A DNA stretch of 5,733 bases from Clostridiales bacterium (GTDB lineage Bacteria > Bacillota > Clostridia > Oscillospirales > Acutalibacteraceae): positions 1 through 5,733 of the forward strand of contig DXXH01000003.1 in assembly GCA_019416395.1 (NCBI GenBank), read 5' to 3'. Of this stretch, positions 1 to 5,129 are shown in pieces. Under the pieces are notes generated by a model. That model had not been told where the DNA came from and did no database searches. It saw nothing but the letters and a program-made list of their open reading frames with translations. The translations under genes and the position numbers were made by a program. How positions within the stretch are numbered: position 1 is the stretch's first letter; the number at the start of each line of letters is the position of its first letter.

Positions 1-54
1 AACGCTAGCCTGTCACGCTAGAGGTCGTGGGTTCGAGCCCCATCCGGGTCGCCA
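1..54 (+). tRNA. tRNA-Asp (anticodon GTC), 5' end cut off by the window edge
   Basis: The window opens inside this tRNA, at the anticodon arm. The anticodon stem CTAGC/GCTAG (5-9 with 17-21) is perfect and encloses a seven-base loop with anticodon GTC at 12-14, which reads Asp codons. The T arm follows: a five-pair stem (27-31 with 39-43, one G-T pair) around the loop TTCGAGC. The 3' acceptor strand CCGGGTC is at 44-50, discriminator G at 51, and CCA is encoded at 52-54. The acceptor 5' strand and D arm lie outside the window. Only three bases separate it from the next tRNA, so both are probably cut from one precursor. Identity is firm; the start is simply the window edge. Confidence 0.95.
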
Positions 55-57
55 TAT

Positions 58-133
<76 letters not shown>

Positions 134-136
134 AAG

Positions 137-175
137 AATCCTGTATCTGATAAGATACAGGATTTTTTGTTTTTC
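137..175 (+). terminator. Rho-independent terminator of the tRNA cluster
   Basis: A perfect 12-pair stem (137-148 with 153-164) closes on a GATA loop and runs straight into a T-rich tract at 163-175. It begins four bases after the encoded CCA of tRNA-Thr, so it ends the tRNA transcript. It also protects the convergent recR operon from read-through. Confidence 0.93.
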
Positions 176-307
176 TCGTAAAAGGCGTCTCCATTGTTTC
201 CTCAGGTAAGTCAACACCTGTGGAGAAATATATTTTTTCCAGGGTGAAAAGTGGCGGGATTTCTCAAGGTGAAGGAAAGTGTGCTCCCGGCCTTTTGGAA
301 GGCGTAA

Positions 308-341
308 AAAAAGACCGAAGGCGGTTGCCTTTGGTCTTTTT
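308..341 (-). terminator. Rho-independent terminator of the dnaX-ybaB-recR operon
   Basis: Bases 308-322 pair with 327-341 around a GGTT loop (as read on the plus strand). The stem has a GC-rich core (GACC.AAGGC type, one G-T pair) flanked by A/T runs, so read leftward it ends in a run of seven T residues (complement of 306-312). It starts about 12 bases after the recR stop codon. The A/T flanks make it structurally usable in both directions, but only the leftward transcript needs it. Confidence 0.9.
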
Positions 342-352
342 CTATTTGTGGA

Positions 353-952
353 TTACAGCTCCTGCCGTCCTTCCATAGCCCGCTGTAAGGTCACTTCATC
401 GGCATACTCCAAATCGCCGCCTACGGGGATTCCGTACGCCAGACGGGTCACCTTGACGCCCAGGGGCTTCAACAGCCGGGATAAGTACATGGCGGTGGCT
501 TCTCCTTCCACGGTGGGATTGGTGGCCATAATGACCTCTTCCACCCCGGAATTCATGCGGCCCAGCAGTTCTTTGATTTTCAGCTGGTCCGGGCCTACGC
601 CGGACAGAGGGCTGATGGCTCCGTGCAGCACATGGTATAAGCCATTGTAGTCTCCAGCCCGTTCCAAGGCGAACACGTCTTTTGGCTCTTCCACCACGCA
701 GATAGAGGTTTTGTCCCGGGTATCGCTGCGGCAGACAGGACAAAGTTCTCCGTCCGTCAGGTTGCAGCAAACTTTACAGGTGTGGATTTTTTCGTGAGCG
801 TCCAGAATGGCTTGAGCGAAACTTTGGGCTTCTTCCTTGCTCATGCCCAGCACATAGTAGGCCAGGCGCTGGGCAGATTTGTGGCCGATTCCAGGCAGGC
901 TCTCAAATTTTTCCACCAACTCCTCTAAGGGGGGAACATGATACCCAGCCAT
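353..952 (-). CDS. recR: Recombination mediator protein RecR
   Basis: RecR (199 aa, the usual family length of about 200) acts with RecO, and with RecF at gaps, to load RecA onto SSB-coated single-stranded DNA in recombinational repair. Visible in order: an N-terminal helix-hairpin-helix (LPGIGHKSAQRLA, about 19-31); a four-cysteine zinc finger (C59, C62, C71, C74); a Toprim domain from about 83 with the conserved glutamate in VVEEPKD and the ATNPTVEGEATA motif (143-154); and the C-terminal GIPVGGDLEYAD signature (174-185). No key residue is missing. The ATG lies one base after the ybaB stop (TAA-G-ATG) with no clear Shine-Dalgarno sequence, so translation probably depends on ribosomes arriving from ybaB. 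The start is supported by the typical short leader ahead of PPLEELVEKF. It is the last gene of the operon. Confidence 0.98.
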   Translation of the reverse strand: MAGYHVPPLEELVEKFESLPGIGHKSAQRLAYYVLGMSKEEAQSFAQAILDAHEKIHTCKVCCNLTDGELCPVCRSDTRDKTSICVVEEPKDVFALERAGDYNGLYHVLHGAISPLSGVGPDQLKIKELLGRMNSGVEEVIMATNPTVEGEATAMYLSRLLKPLGVKVTRLAYGIPVGGDLEYADEVTLQRAMEGRQEL

Positions 953-953
953 C

Positions 954-1304
954 TTAGAACAGTCCGGGAATGTTCATGCCGCCGGAAAGAGCGGACATGC
1001 GTTCTTCTTTTTCCTGGGCGGCGGCACGCAGCGCTTCATTTACCGCAGCGGTGACCAGGTCAGCCAGCATTTCGGCGTCTTCGGGATCGATTACCTCGGG
1101 TTTGATCTCAATGGATTTCACTTCCATCTTACCGGTAACCACGGCTTTCACCGCGTCGCCGCCTGCTGTGGCGGAATATTCCTTTTCTTCCAGTTCAGCG
1201 GTAGCTGCTTCCATCTGTTCCTGCATCTTCTGAGCCTGACGGGCCAGCTGCTGCAAATTGGCGGGGCCGCCTCCACCGAATCCTTGGGGCAGTCTTGCTT
1301 TCAT
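954..1304 (-). CDS. ybaB: YbaB/EbfC family nucleoid-associated DNA-binding protein
   Basis: This 116-aa protein belongs to the YbaB/EbfC family: small dimeric DNA-binding proteins that coat the nucleoid and are almost always encoded between dnaX and recR. The sequence has the Gly-rich N-terminus common in clostridia (MKARLPQGFGGGG), a long first helix rich in Gln and Met (about 16-41), the central beta region (SATAGGDAVKAVVTGKMEVKSIEI, about 44-67), the conserved IDPEDAEMLADLVTAAVNEA stretch (72-91) and a short Gly/Pro tail. The start is set by AGGAAGG about seven bases upstream of the ATG. It follows dnaX by 54 bases with no terminator or promoter visible, and runs directly into recR. Its exact cellular role is not settled; a part in recombination or replication is inferred from the conserved neighbourhood. 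Confidence 0.96.
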   Translation of the reverse strand: MKARLPQGFGGGGPANLQQLARQAQKMQEQMEAATAELEEKEYSATAGGDAVKAVVTGKMEVKSIEIKPEVIDPEDAEMLADLVTAAVNEALRAAAQEKEERMSALSGGMNIPGLF

Positions 1305-1358
1305 ACGAATCCTTCCTTTCCGGTCAAAGCCGTTGTTTTTTCTTTTATTTATGATCCA

Positions 1359-3131
1359 TTAAAATGGGATTTCATCATCTGTGAGTGGGGGAAGAGGATC
1401 CTCTTCTTCAGACTTTTCCGCAGTAGATTGGACGGTTTCCCGTACCTCGATGCCTTCCTCTTTTGCGCGGCGTTCCAACTCGGCAAAAGGATCGGCTTCG
1501 GCAGGGGTTTCTTCTTGAGGTTCTCGATAGGGCCCTAACTTGTACACCCGGCCTGTCACTTGCCGAATGGCTTCGCGCATTCTGTCCCGCTGTTCGGGGC
1601 GTTTTAAAAGCTCAAATGCCAGTTCGGGAGCTTGAATCAGCATATAATCCCCGTTGACATAAGCAGAAGAGCCGGTGAACGCCATGGCCACACTTTTTGT
1701 GTCTCCCTTGATCCGTTGGAGAATTTCCGGCCAATCCCGAAACTTTTGAGCTCCCGCTGCCAGGGCAGCCACATCGATAGCGGCAGCTTTTTTTCGGGGT
1801 TTGGGAGCTGGCTTGTTCTCCGGCTGGGGAGCGGGGGAAGGCGTTTTCTCCCGGAAGGGGTCTTCCGCCGGGACGCTCTGTGTAGGAATCGGTTCTTCCT
1901 TGGGGGCGCTTTCCGGAACAGCTTCTTTTTGAATCGGCCGTTCTGGTGTGTGCTCGATAGCAGCAGGTTCCGGAGTAGGTATGGGACGCTGCCGGGGGAC
2001 ACCGTTTTCCAGTGCTTCCAGGCGTCGCAGCAGAGCTTCCGGAGAAGTGTCCAACTGGGGGTTGCACAGCTTCACAAAAGCCATCTCCAGTTCCGCCCGC
2101 TGATTGGCGTACCGCATTTTGTGCAGTGTTTCCTCAAAGGTGTCAAGTCCGTGAAGAATCGTGGACAAGCTAATGGAAAGCGCCTGTGAGGTCATGGTTT
2201 CCAATTCCTGGGGGGAACACAACACCAGCCCTGAGGCATCTTTCATGGTTTTGATAAGCATCAATCCCCGGAAATATTCCGCCATTTCTTCGCACAAGCG
2301 GCTCATATCCTTGGATTCCCTGTGAAGTCCGTCAATAGCCTCTAAAGCGCGGGCTGCGTTTTCTTCCACAATGTCCTGGGCCAATGCGGTGAGATAATCC
2401 CGGGCTGCCACTCCCGCTGTCTGGTTGACAATGTCCAGGGTAACGTGCTTGTCCCGGCCAAGGCATTGGTCCAAAAGAGATAAGGCGTCCCGCAAAGCGC
2501 CGTCGGCAATCCGGGCGATGAGCAGGGCAGCGTCGTGATCCAGCTGGGCGTTTTCCCGCTGCGCAACGTCTTCCAACCGGCCGGCAATGTCTTCCGGGGC
2601 AATGCGCCGGAAATCAAACCGCTGGCACCGGGATAAAATGGTGGGGAGCAGCTTGTGGACTTCCGTGGTGGCCAGAATAAAGATGACGTGAGGTGGCGGC
2701 TCTTCCAGGGTTTTTAGCAGAGCATTAAACGCGGGCACGGAAAGCATATGCACTTCGTCGATAATATACACCCGGTATTTGGCGGTGGTAGGAGTGAAAT
2801 TGGACTCCTCAATCAGGGAACGGATACTGTCCACGCCGTTATTGCTGGCAGCGTCGATTTCCACCACGTCTAAAATGGAGCCGTCTTCCAGCCCGCGGCA
2901 AATTTCACATTCCCCGCAAGGATCCCCGTCTTTGGGGTGTAAGCAGTTGACCGCCCGGGCCAGTATCTTCGCACAGGTTGTTTTGCCTGTTCCCCGGGAA
3001 CCGGTGAACAAATAGGCGTGGGCGATACGCCCTCGCATCAGCTCATTTTTAAGGGTAACGGTGACCTGCGGTTGCCCCACAACGTCCGCGAAAAATTGTG
3101 GCCGGTATTTCCGATAAAGCACCTTGTACAC
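1359..3131 (-). CDS. dnaX: DNA polymerase III subunit gamma/tau (DnaX), GTG start
   Basis: DnaX (590 aa) is the ATPase of the clamp loader that places the beta sliding clamp on primed DNA and ties polymerase III to the replisome. Visible: the family N-terminus YKVLYRKYRP (2-11); Walker A GSRGTGKTT (44-52); zinc-binding C63, C72, C75 and C78; Walker B IIDEVH (123-128); sensor 1 ATTE (154-157); the SRC arginine-finger motif (167-169); sensor 2 GALRDALSLLDQ (211-222); a collar domain to about 375; a Pro/Glu/Lys-rich linker (about 380-448); a C-terminal tau-like domain (about 451-540); and the terminal DDEIPF. The start is GTG at 3129-3131, seven bases after the strong Shine-Dalgarno AGGAAGGGAGG and exactly where the family consensus begins. 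The frame stays open 60 codons further upstream, but that stretch is SRP RNA. An A7 run at 1788-1794 may allow frameshifting. It is the first protein gene of the SRP RNA-dnaX-ybaB-recR unit. Confidence 0.97.
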   Translation of the reverse strand: MYKVLYRKYRPQFFADVVGQPQVTVTLKNELMRGRIAHAYLFTGSRGTGKTTCAKILARAVNCLHPKDGDPCGECEICRGLEDGSILDVVEIDAASNNGVDSIRSLIEESNFTPTTAKYRVYIIDEVHMLSVPAFNALLKTLEEPPPHVIFILATTEVHKLLPTILSRCQRFDFRRIAPEDIAGRLEDVAQRENAQLDHDAALLIARIADGALRDALSLLDQCLGRDKHVTLDIVNQTAGVAARDYLTALAQDIVEENAARALEAIDGLHRESKDMSRLCEEMAEYFRGLMLIKTMKDASGLVLCSPQELETMTSQALSISLSTILHGLDTFEETLHKMRYANQRAELEMAFVKLCNPQLDTSPEALLRRLEALENGVPRQRPIPTPEPAAIEHTPERPIQKEAVPESAPKEEPIPTQSVPAEDPFREKTPSPAPQPENKPAPKPRKKAAAIDVAALAAGAQKFRDWPEILQRIKGDTKSVAMAFTGSSAYVNGDYMLIQAPELAFELLKRPEQRDRMREAIRQVTGRVYKLGPYREPQEETPAEADPFAELERRAKEEGIEVRETVQSTAEKSEEEDPLPPLTDDEIPF

Positions 3132-3138
3132 GCAAAAA

Positions 3139-3149
3139 CCTCCCTTCCT
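3139..3149 (-). promoter_or_regulatory. Shine-Dalgarno sequence that fixes the dnaX start
   Basis: Read on the minus strand this is AGGAAGGGAGG, followed by the seven-base spacer TTTTTGC and then GTG. It is the strongest ribosome binding site in the window and decides for the GTG at 3131 over the ATG codons further upstream in the same open frame. Confidence 0.85.
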
Positions 3150-3165
3150 GGTAAAATCTCCAGAG

Positions 3166-3369
3166 AAAACACAGGGCAGAAGCCCGGTAACATATGGGAA
3201 CGGACAGGCACCCTGCATCGCCCGGGAACTGCCGCTTAATGCTGCTCGGTTCCCCGCCTGACATGGTTCACGGCGTCCCGCCGCGCAGACCTGCCCGCTC
3301 CCATATTCCACCGTATCCTCTGCCCTTCCAGCGTAGTGCTGGATTCAATCCGGGTTTTCCACGTGTTTT
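3166..3369 (-). ncRNA. ffs: Signal recognition particle RNA (4.5S/scRNA type); 5' end uncertain
   Basis: SRP RNA binds Ffh and delivers ribosomes making membrane proteins to FtsY. The diagnostic Ffh-binding tip is present: GAACCATGTCAGG, then a CGG-GGAA-CCG tetraloop hairpin (GGAA at 3250-3253), then AGCAGCATTAAG. This is the same order of internal-loop bases as in Bacillus and E. coli SRP RNA. Beneath it CTGC/GCAG and a 17-pair helix (ATATGGGAGCGGGCAGG with CCTGTCCGTTCCCATAT) form helix 5. Beyond a small loop the pairing continues GGTGG/TTACC-like and then AGGGCAGAGG with CTTCTGCCCT (3317-3326 with 3173-3182). A terminal helix AAAACAC/GTGTTTT (3363-3369 with 3166-3172) stacks directly on it. 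A hairpin CCAGC-ACTAC-GCTGG (3328-3342) may be a reduced 5' domain. The core is certain; the ends are inferred from pairing. It lies 34 bases upstream of dnaX, the standard Firmicutes location. Confidence 0.9.
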
Positions 3370-3497
3370 ATTCGTCCCTGTAAAAGCAGACTGCCGGCCC
3401 GGTACCGCGATTGCTGGTGATGATCGGATTGTTTGTTTCTGCCATTGCGAAGGAAGAATCATCGGGATCCTTTCTCCCACAGTGACTGACAAACCAT

Positions 3498-3526
3498 ATT
3501 ATACCTGCTTTTGGTTGAAAAAACAA
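3498..3526 (-). promoter_or_regulatory. Sigma-A-type promoter for SRP RNA and the dnaX operon
   Basis: On the minus strand a -35 element TTGTTT (3521-3526) lies 17 bases from a perfect -10 TATAAT (3498-3503). Transcription would start near 3490. No other convincing promoter or complete terminator is visible before dnaX, so this promoter probably serves the SRP RNA and, by read-through, dnaX, ybaB and recR. The predicted start leaves about 120 bases ahead of the recognisable SRP RNA, which must be leader, processed sequence or an unrecognised 5' domain. Confidence 0.75.
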
Positions 3527-3579
3527 GAGGAAATTGTTATGATAAAAAGGATATTGAAAAGGGGAAAGGAAGGATCGAG

Positions 3580-4089
3580 ATGATTTTGCGGAAAGCGGTC
3601 TTGGAAGACGGGAAGGCCGTTGCCCAATTATACGAAGAGGCAAAAAGCTTTTTGCGTGCCCATGGAGTGGATCAATGGCAGGACGGATATCCAAATGAAG
3701 AAACTTTTCGCGGAGACGTAGCGGAAGGGAATGCCTGGGTTTTGGAAGAGGAGGGCCAGGTGGTTGCTACCGCTTATCTGGGCATAGGCCAGGAACCCAC
3801 CTACGCTAAGATTTATGAGGGAGCTTGGGCCGCTGATCCGGCGGAATACGCCTTTCTGCACAGGATCGCTGTGGCAGGATCCTGTAAAGGCAAGGGGGCG
3901 CCAGGAATGTTTTTCCAGCAGCTGGAAAAACAAGCCCGGGACCAAGGGCTATCTGTGGTGCGGGGGGATACCCACCGGGATAACCGGATCATGCAGAGAG
4001 TGATGGAGAAAAATGGCTTGACTTACAGGGGGATCATCTATTTAGAGGACGGAAGCCCACGGCTTGCTTATGAAAAAGTTCTGAAATGA
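3580..4089 (+). CDS. GNAT family N-acetyltransferase
   Basis: This 169-aa protein is a single-domain GNAT acetyltransferase, which moves an acetyl group from acetyl-CoA to an amine; the substrate cannot be read from the sequence. The N-terminus ILRKAVLEDGKAVAQLYEEAK is the usual first strand and helix. Motif A, the acetyl-CoA pyrophosphate loop, is LHRIAVAGSCKGKGAPGMFF (93-112), with KGKGA matching the Q/R-x-x-G-x-G/A pattern. The C-terminal part GDTHRDNRIMQRVMEKNGL (129-147) and GIIYLEDGSPRLAYEK is typical of a subfamily common in Firmicutes. The ATG at 3580 was chosen because AAAGGAAGG precedes it by six bases and the domain begins at once; the open frame from 3511 would add 23 residues unlike the family. 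A 14-codon frame (3539-3583) overlaps this start by ATGA. The gene stands alone, divergent from the SRP RNA promoter. Confidence 0.93.
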   Translation: MILRKAVLEDGKAVAQLYEEAKSFLRAHGVDQWQDGYPNEETFRGDVAEGNAWVLEEEGQVVATAYLGIGQEPTYAKIYEGAWAADPAEYAFLHRIAVAGSCKGKGAPGMFFQQLEKQARDQGLSVVRGDTHRDNRIMQRVMEKNGLTYRGIIYLEDGSPRLAYEKVLK

Positions 4090-4091
4090 TC

Positions 4092-4124
4092 AAAAGGAGC
4101 GGTCCGTGGGGAACCGCTCCTTTG
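4092..4124. terminator. Shared terminator between the convergent acetyltransferase and NYN genes
   Basis: An 11-pair perfect stem (4093-4103 with 4113-4123) with a GC-rich core GGAGCGGT lies between the two convergent genes. It begins three bases after the acetyltransferase stop and about 22 bases beyond the NYN stop. The T runs are short (TTT rightward, TTTT leftward), so efficiency may be moderate, but its position suits both transcripts. Confidence 0.75.
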
Positions 4125-4145
4125 AAGGCATGGTAAAAACCAGAG

Positions 4146-5006
4146 TTATTTTAAACGGACGTACATTTGGGGGGAACTGTTGCTGTCCTTGCGCTCGCTT
4201 TTCACTTCGAACATGTCCAGGGATTCCAGGAAAGGTGTAAGCTTGGAAAAGCCAAAGTTCCGCACGTCAAAATCGGGATAGCGCTTGACGAGGATATTTC
4301 CCACTTTACCGATGATGATCCAGTTATCCTCATCGGAGTTTTCCCGGACAATAGTGCGTAGTGCCCGGCGGATGGTGCGAAGACTGGTGCGGGGTTCCTC
4401 AATGTCTTCTTGCTGTTTCTTAGAATCAGCGGATTTGGAGTCTTTCTCCGCTTTTGGCTCTTCTTTGGACTTTTTCTGGGAAGCAGCTTTTCGGGCAGGG
4501 TTTTTCTTTTGCTGAGGCGCTTTTTTCGGCGGTTCCGGCTTTGGGGTCTCCTCAGGTTCCTCTTCGTCAGCGGCGGAGAGAATATCCAGGTATTTGAATT
4601 TGTTGCAGGCGGCAATAAAGGAATTGGGCGTTTTGCTTTCGCCCATGCCGATGACCGTCATGCCCGATTCTCTGAGCCGGGACGCCAGCCGGGTGAAATC
4701 GCTGTCAGAGGACACCAGGCAGAAGCCTTCCACTTGTCCGGAATAGAGAATATCCATGGCGTCGATGATCATGGCGGAGTCTGTGGAGTTCTTGCCGGAA
4801 GTGTAGCTGTACTGCTGTATGGGGATAATGGAGTTGTCCAGCAGGGCGCTTTTCCAGTGAATCAGGGACGGATTGGTCCAGTCCCCGTAAATCCGCTTGT
4901 AGGTGGCGATTCCGTCCTTGGAAATTTCGTCCAGAATGATTTTGATATACTTTACCGACACGTTTTCCGCGTCAATTAGCACGGCGAACCGGCAGTCATT
5001 TGCCAT
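4146..5006 (-). CDS. NYN domain (PIN-like RNase fold) protein with C-terminal OST-HTH/LOTUS domain
   Basis: This 286-aa protein joins a NYN domain, a PIN/FLAP-like fold usually acting as a metal-dependent ribonuclease, to an OST-HTH/LOTUS RNA-binding domain. The NYN part (about 5-143) shows FAVLIDAENVS with D12, the central acidic helix NSTDSAMIIDAMDIL (D76, D82, D85), and LVSSDSDFTRLASRLRESG with D101 and D103, so the acidic metal-binding set looks complete. A highly charged low-complexity linker of Lys, Glu, Pro and Ser (about 146-205) follows. Residues about 207-285 (SLRTIRRALRTIV through FGFSKLTPFLESLDMFEV) match LOTUS domains. There is no signal peptide or membrane segment, so it is cytoplasmic. 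The ATG is preceded by AGGAAGG with a longish 10-base spacer. It has its own promoter, runs convergent to the acetyltransferase gene and divergent from the deacylase gene. Nuclease activity and RNA target are inferred, not shown. Confidence 0.92.
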   Translation of the reverse strand: MANDCRFAVLIDAENVSVKYIKIILDEISKDGIATYKRIYGDWTNPSLIHWKSALLDNSIIPIQQYSYTSGKNSTDSAMIIDAMDILYSGQVEGFCLVSSDSDFTRLASRLRESGMTVIGMGESKTPNSFIAACNKFKYLDILSAADEEEPEETPKPEPPKKAPQQKKNPARKAASQKKSKEEPKAEKDSKSADSKKQQEDIEEPRTSLRTIRRALRTIVRENSDEDNWIIIGKVGNILVKRYPDFDVRNFGFSKLTPFLESLDMFEVKSERKDSNSSPQMYVRLK

Positions 5007-5026
5007 AAATTCAAATCCTTCCTATG

Positions 5027-5046
5027 GGGCGGCGTGTGGTCCGCCC
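5027..5046 (-). promoter_or_regulatory. GC-rich hairpin in the 5' leader of the NYN-LOTUS gene
   Basis: GGGCGG (5027-5032) and CCGCCC (5041-5046) form a six-pair GC stem with an eight-base loop. On the minus strand it lies just downstream of the predicted transcription start (about 5068) and ends three bases before the Shine-Dalgarno AGGAAGG (5017-5023). It could protect the 5' end or influence ribosome access; no known riboswitch is recognisable. Confidence 0.4.
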
Positions 5047-5074
5047 TTGGTATCGTATTCGATGTACTGCTTTT

Positions 5075-5103
5075 AGTATACCGCAATTTGGAAAATGGCG
5101 CAA
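5075..5103 (-). promoter_or_regulatory. Sigma-A-type promoter of the NYN-LOTUS gene
   Basis: On the minus strand TTGCGC (-35, 5098-5103) and TATACT (-10, 5075-5080) are separated by exactly 17 bases. The predicted start is near 5068, giving a leader of about 60 bases. The -35 matches only the conserved TTG half of the consensus, so strength is probably moderate. No equally good promoter was found for the divergent deacylase gene, which may use a weaker one in the same region. Confidence 0.65.
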
Positions 5104-5129
5104 ATAAAACAAGGGAAAGAGGGATTTCG

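Noticed and set aside
290..303. Small inverted repeat GCCTT-TTGG-AAGGC as a second recR terminator
   Set aside because: The stem is only five pairs and no T tract follows it in either useful direction; the stronger hairpin at 308-341 explains termination.
1632..2189. A 185-codon plus-strand open frame antisense to dnaX
   Set aside because: It mirrors the Pro/Glu-rich linker of dnaX, has no ribosome binding site or family resemblance, and is explained by GC-skewed codon use of the real gene.
3132..3311. A 60-codon N-terminal extension of dnaX reaching an ATG at 3311
   Set aside because: The stretch is the SRP RNA and its linker, not coding sequence. The family N-terminus begins at the GTG at 3131, which has a very strong Shine-Dalgarno sequence, whereas the upstream ATG has none.
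3511..3579. A 23-residue N-terminal extension of the acetyltransferase from ATG 3511
   Set aside because: It lacks a ribosome binding site, overlaps the divergent promoter and does not resemble GNAT proteins; ATG 3580 has a well-placed AAAGGAAGG.
3194..3583. A 129-codon plus-strand frame across the SRP RNA and its promoter
   Set aside because: It covers the structured SRP RNA on the opposite strand and the divergent promoter region. Only its last 14 codons have a plausible start, and these are reported separately.
4410..4979. A 189-codon plus-strand open frame inside the NYN-LOTUS gene
   Set aside because: It is antisense to a gene with clear domains; its Phe/Arg-rich composition simply reflects the Lys/Glu linker read backwards, and it matches no family I know.
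5034..5129. A 32-residue hydrophobic N-terminal extension of the deacylase that looks like a membrane segment (VFDVLLLVY)
   Set aside because: It is translated promoter and leader DNA of the divergent NYN gene, has no ribosome binding site, and the YbaK family starts at the ATG at 5130, which has AAAGAGGG upstream.
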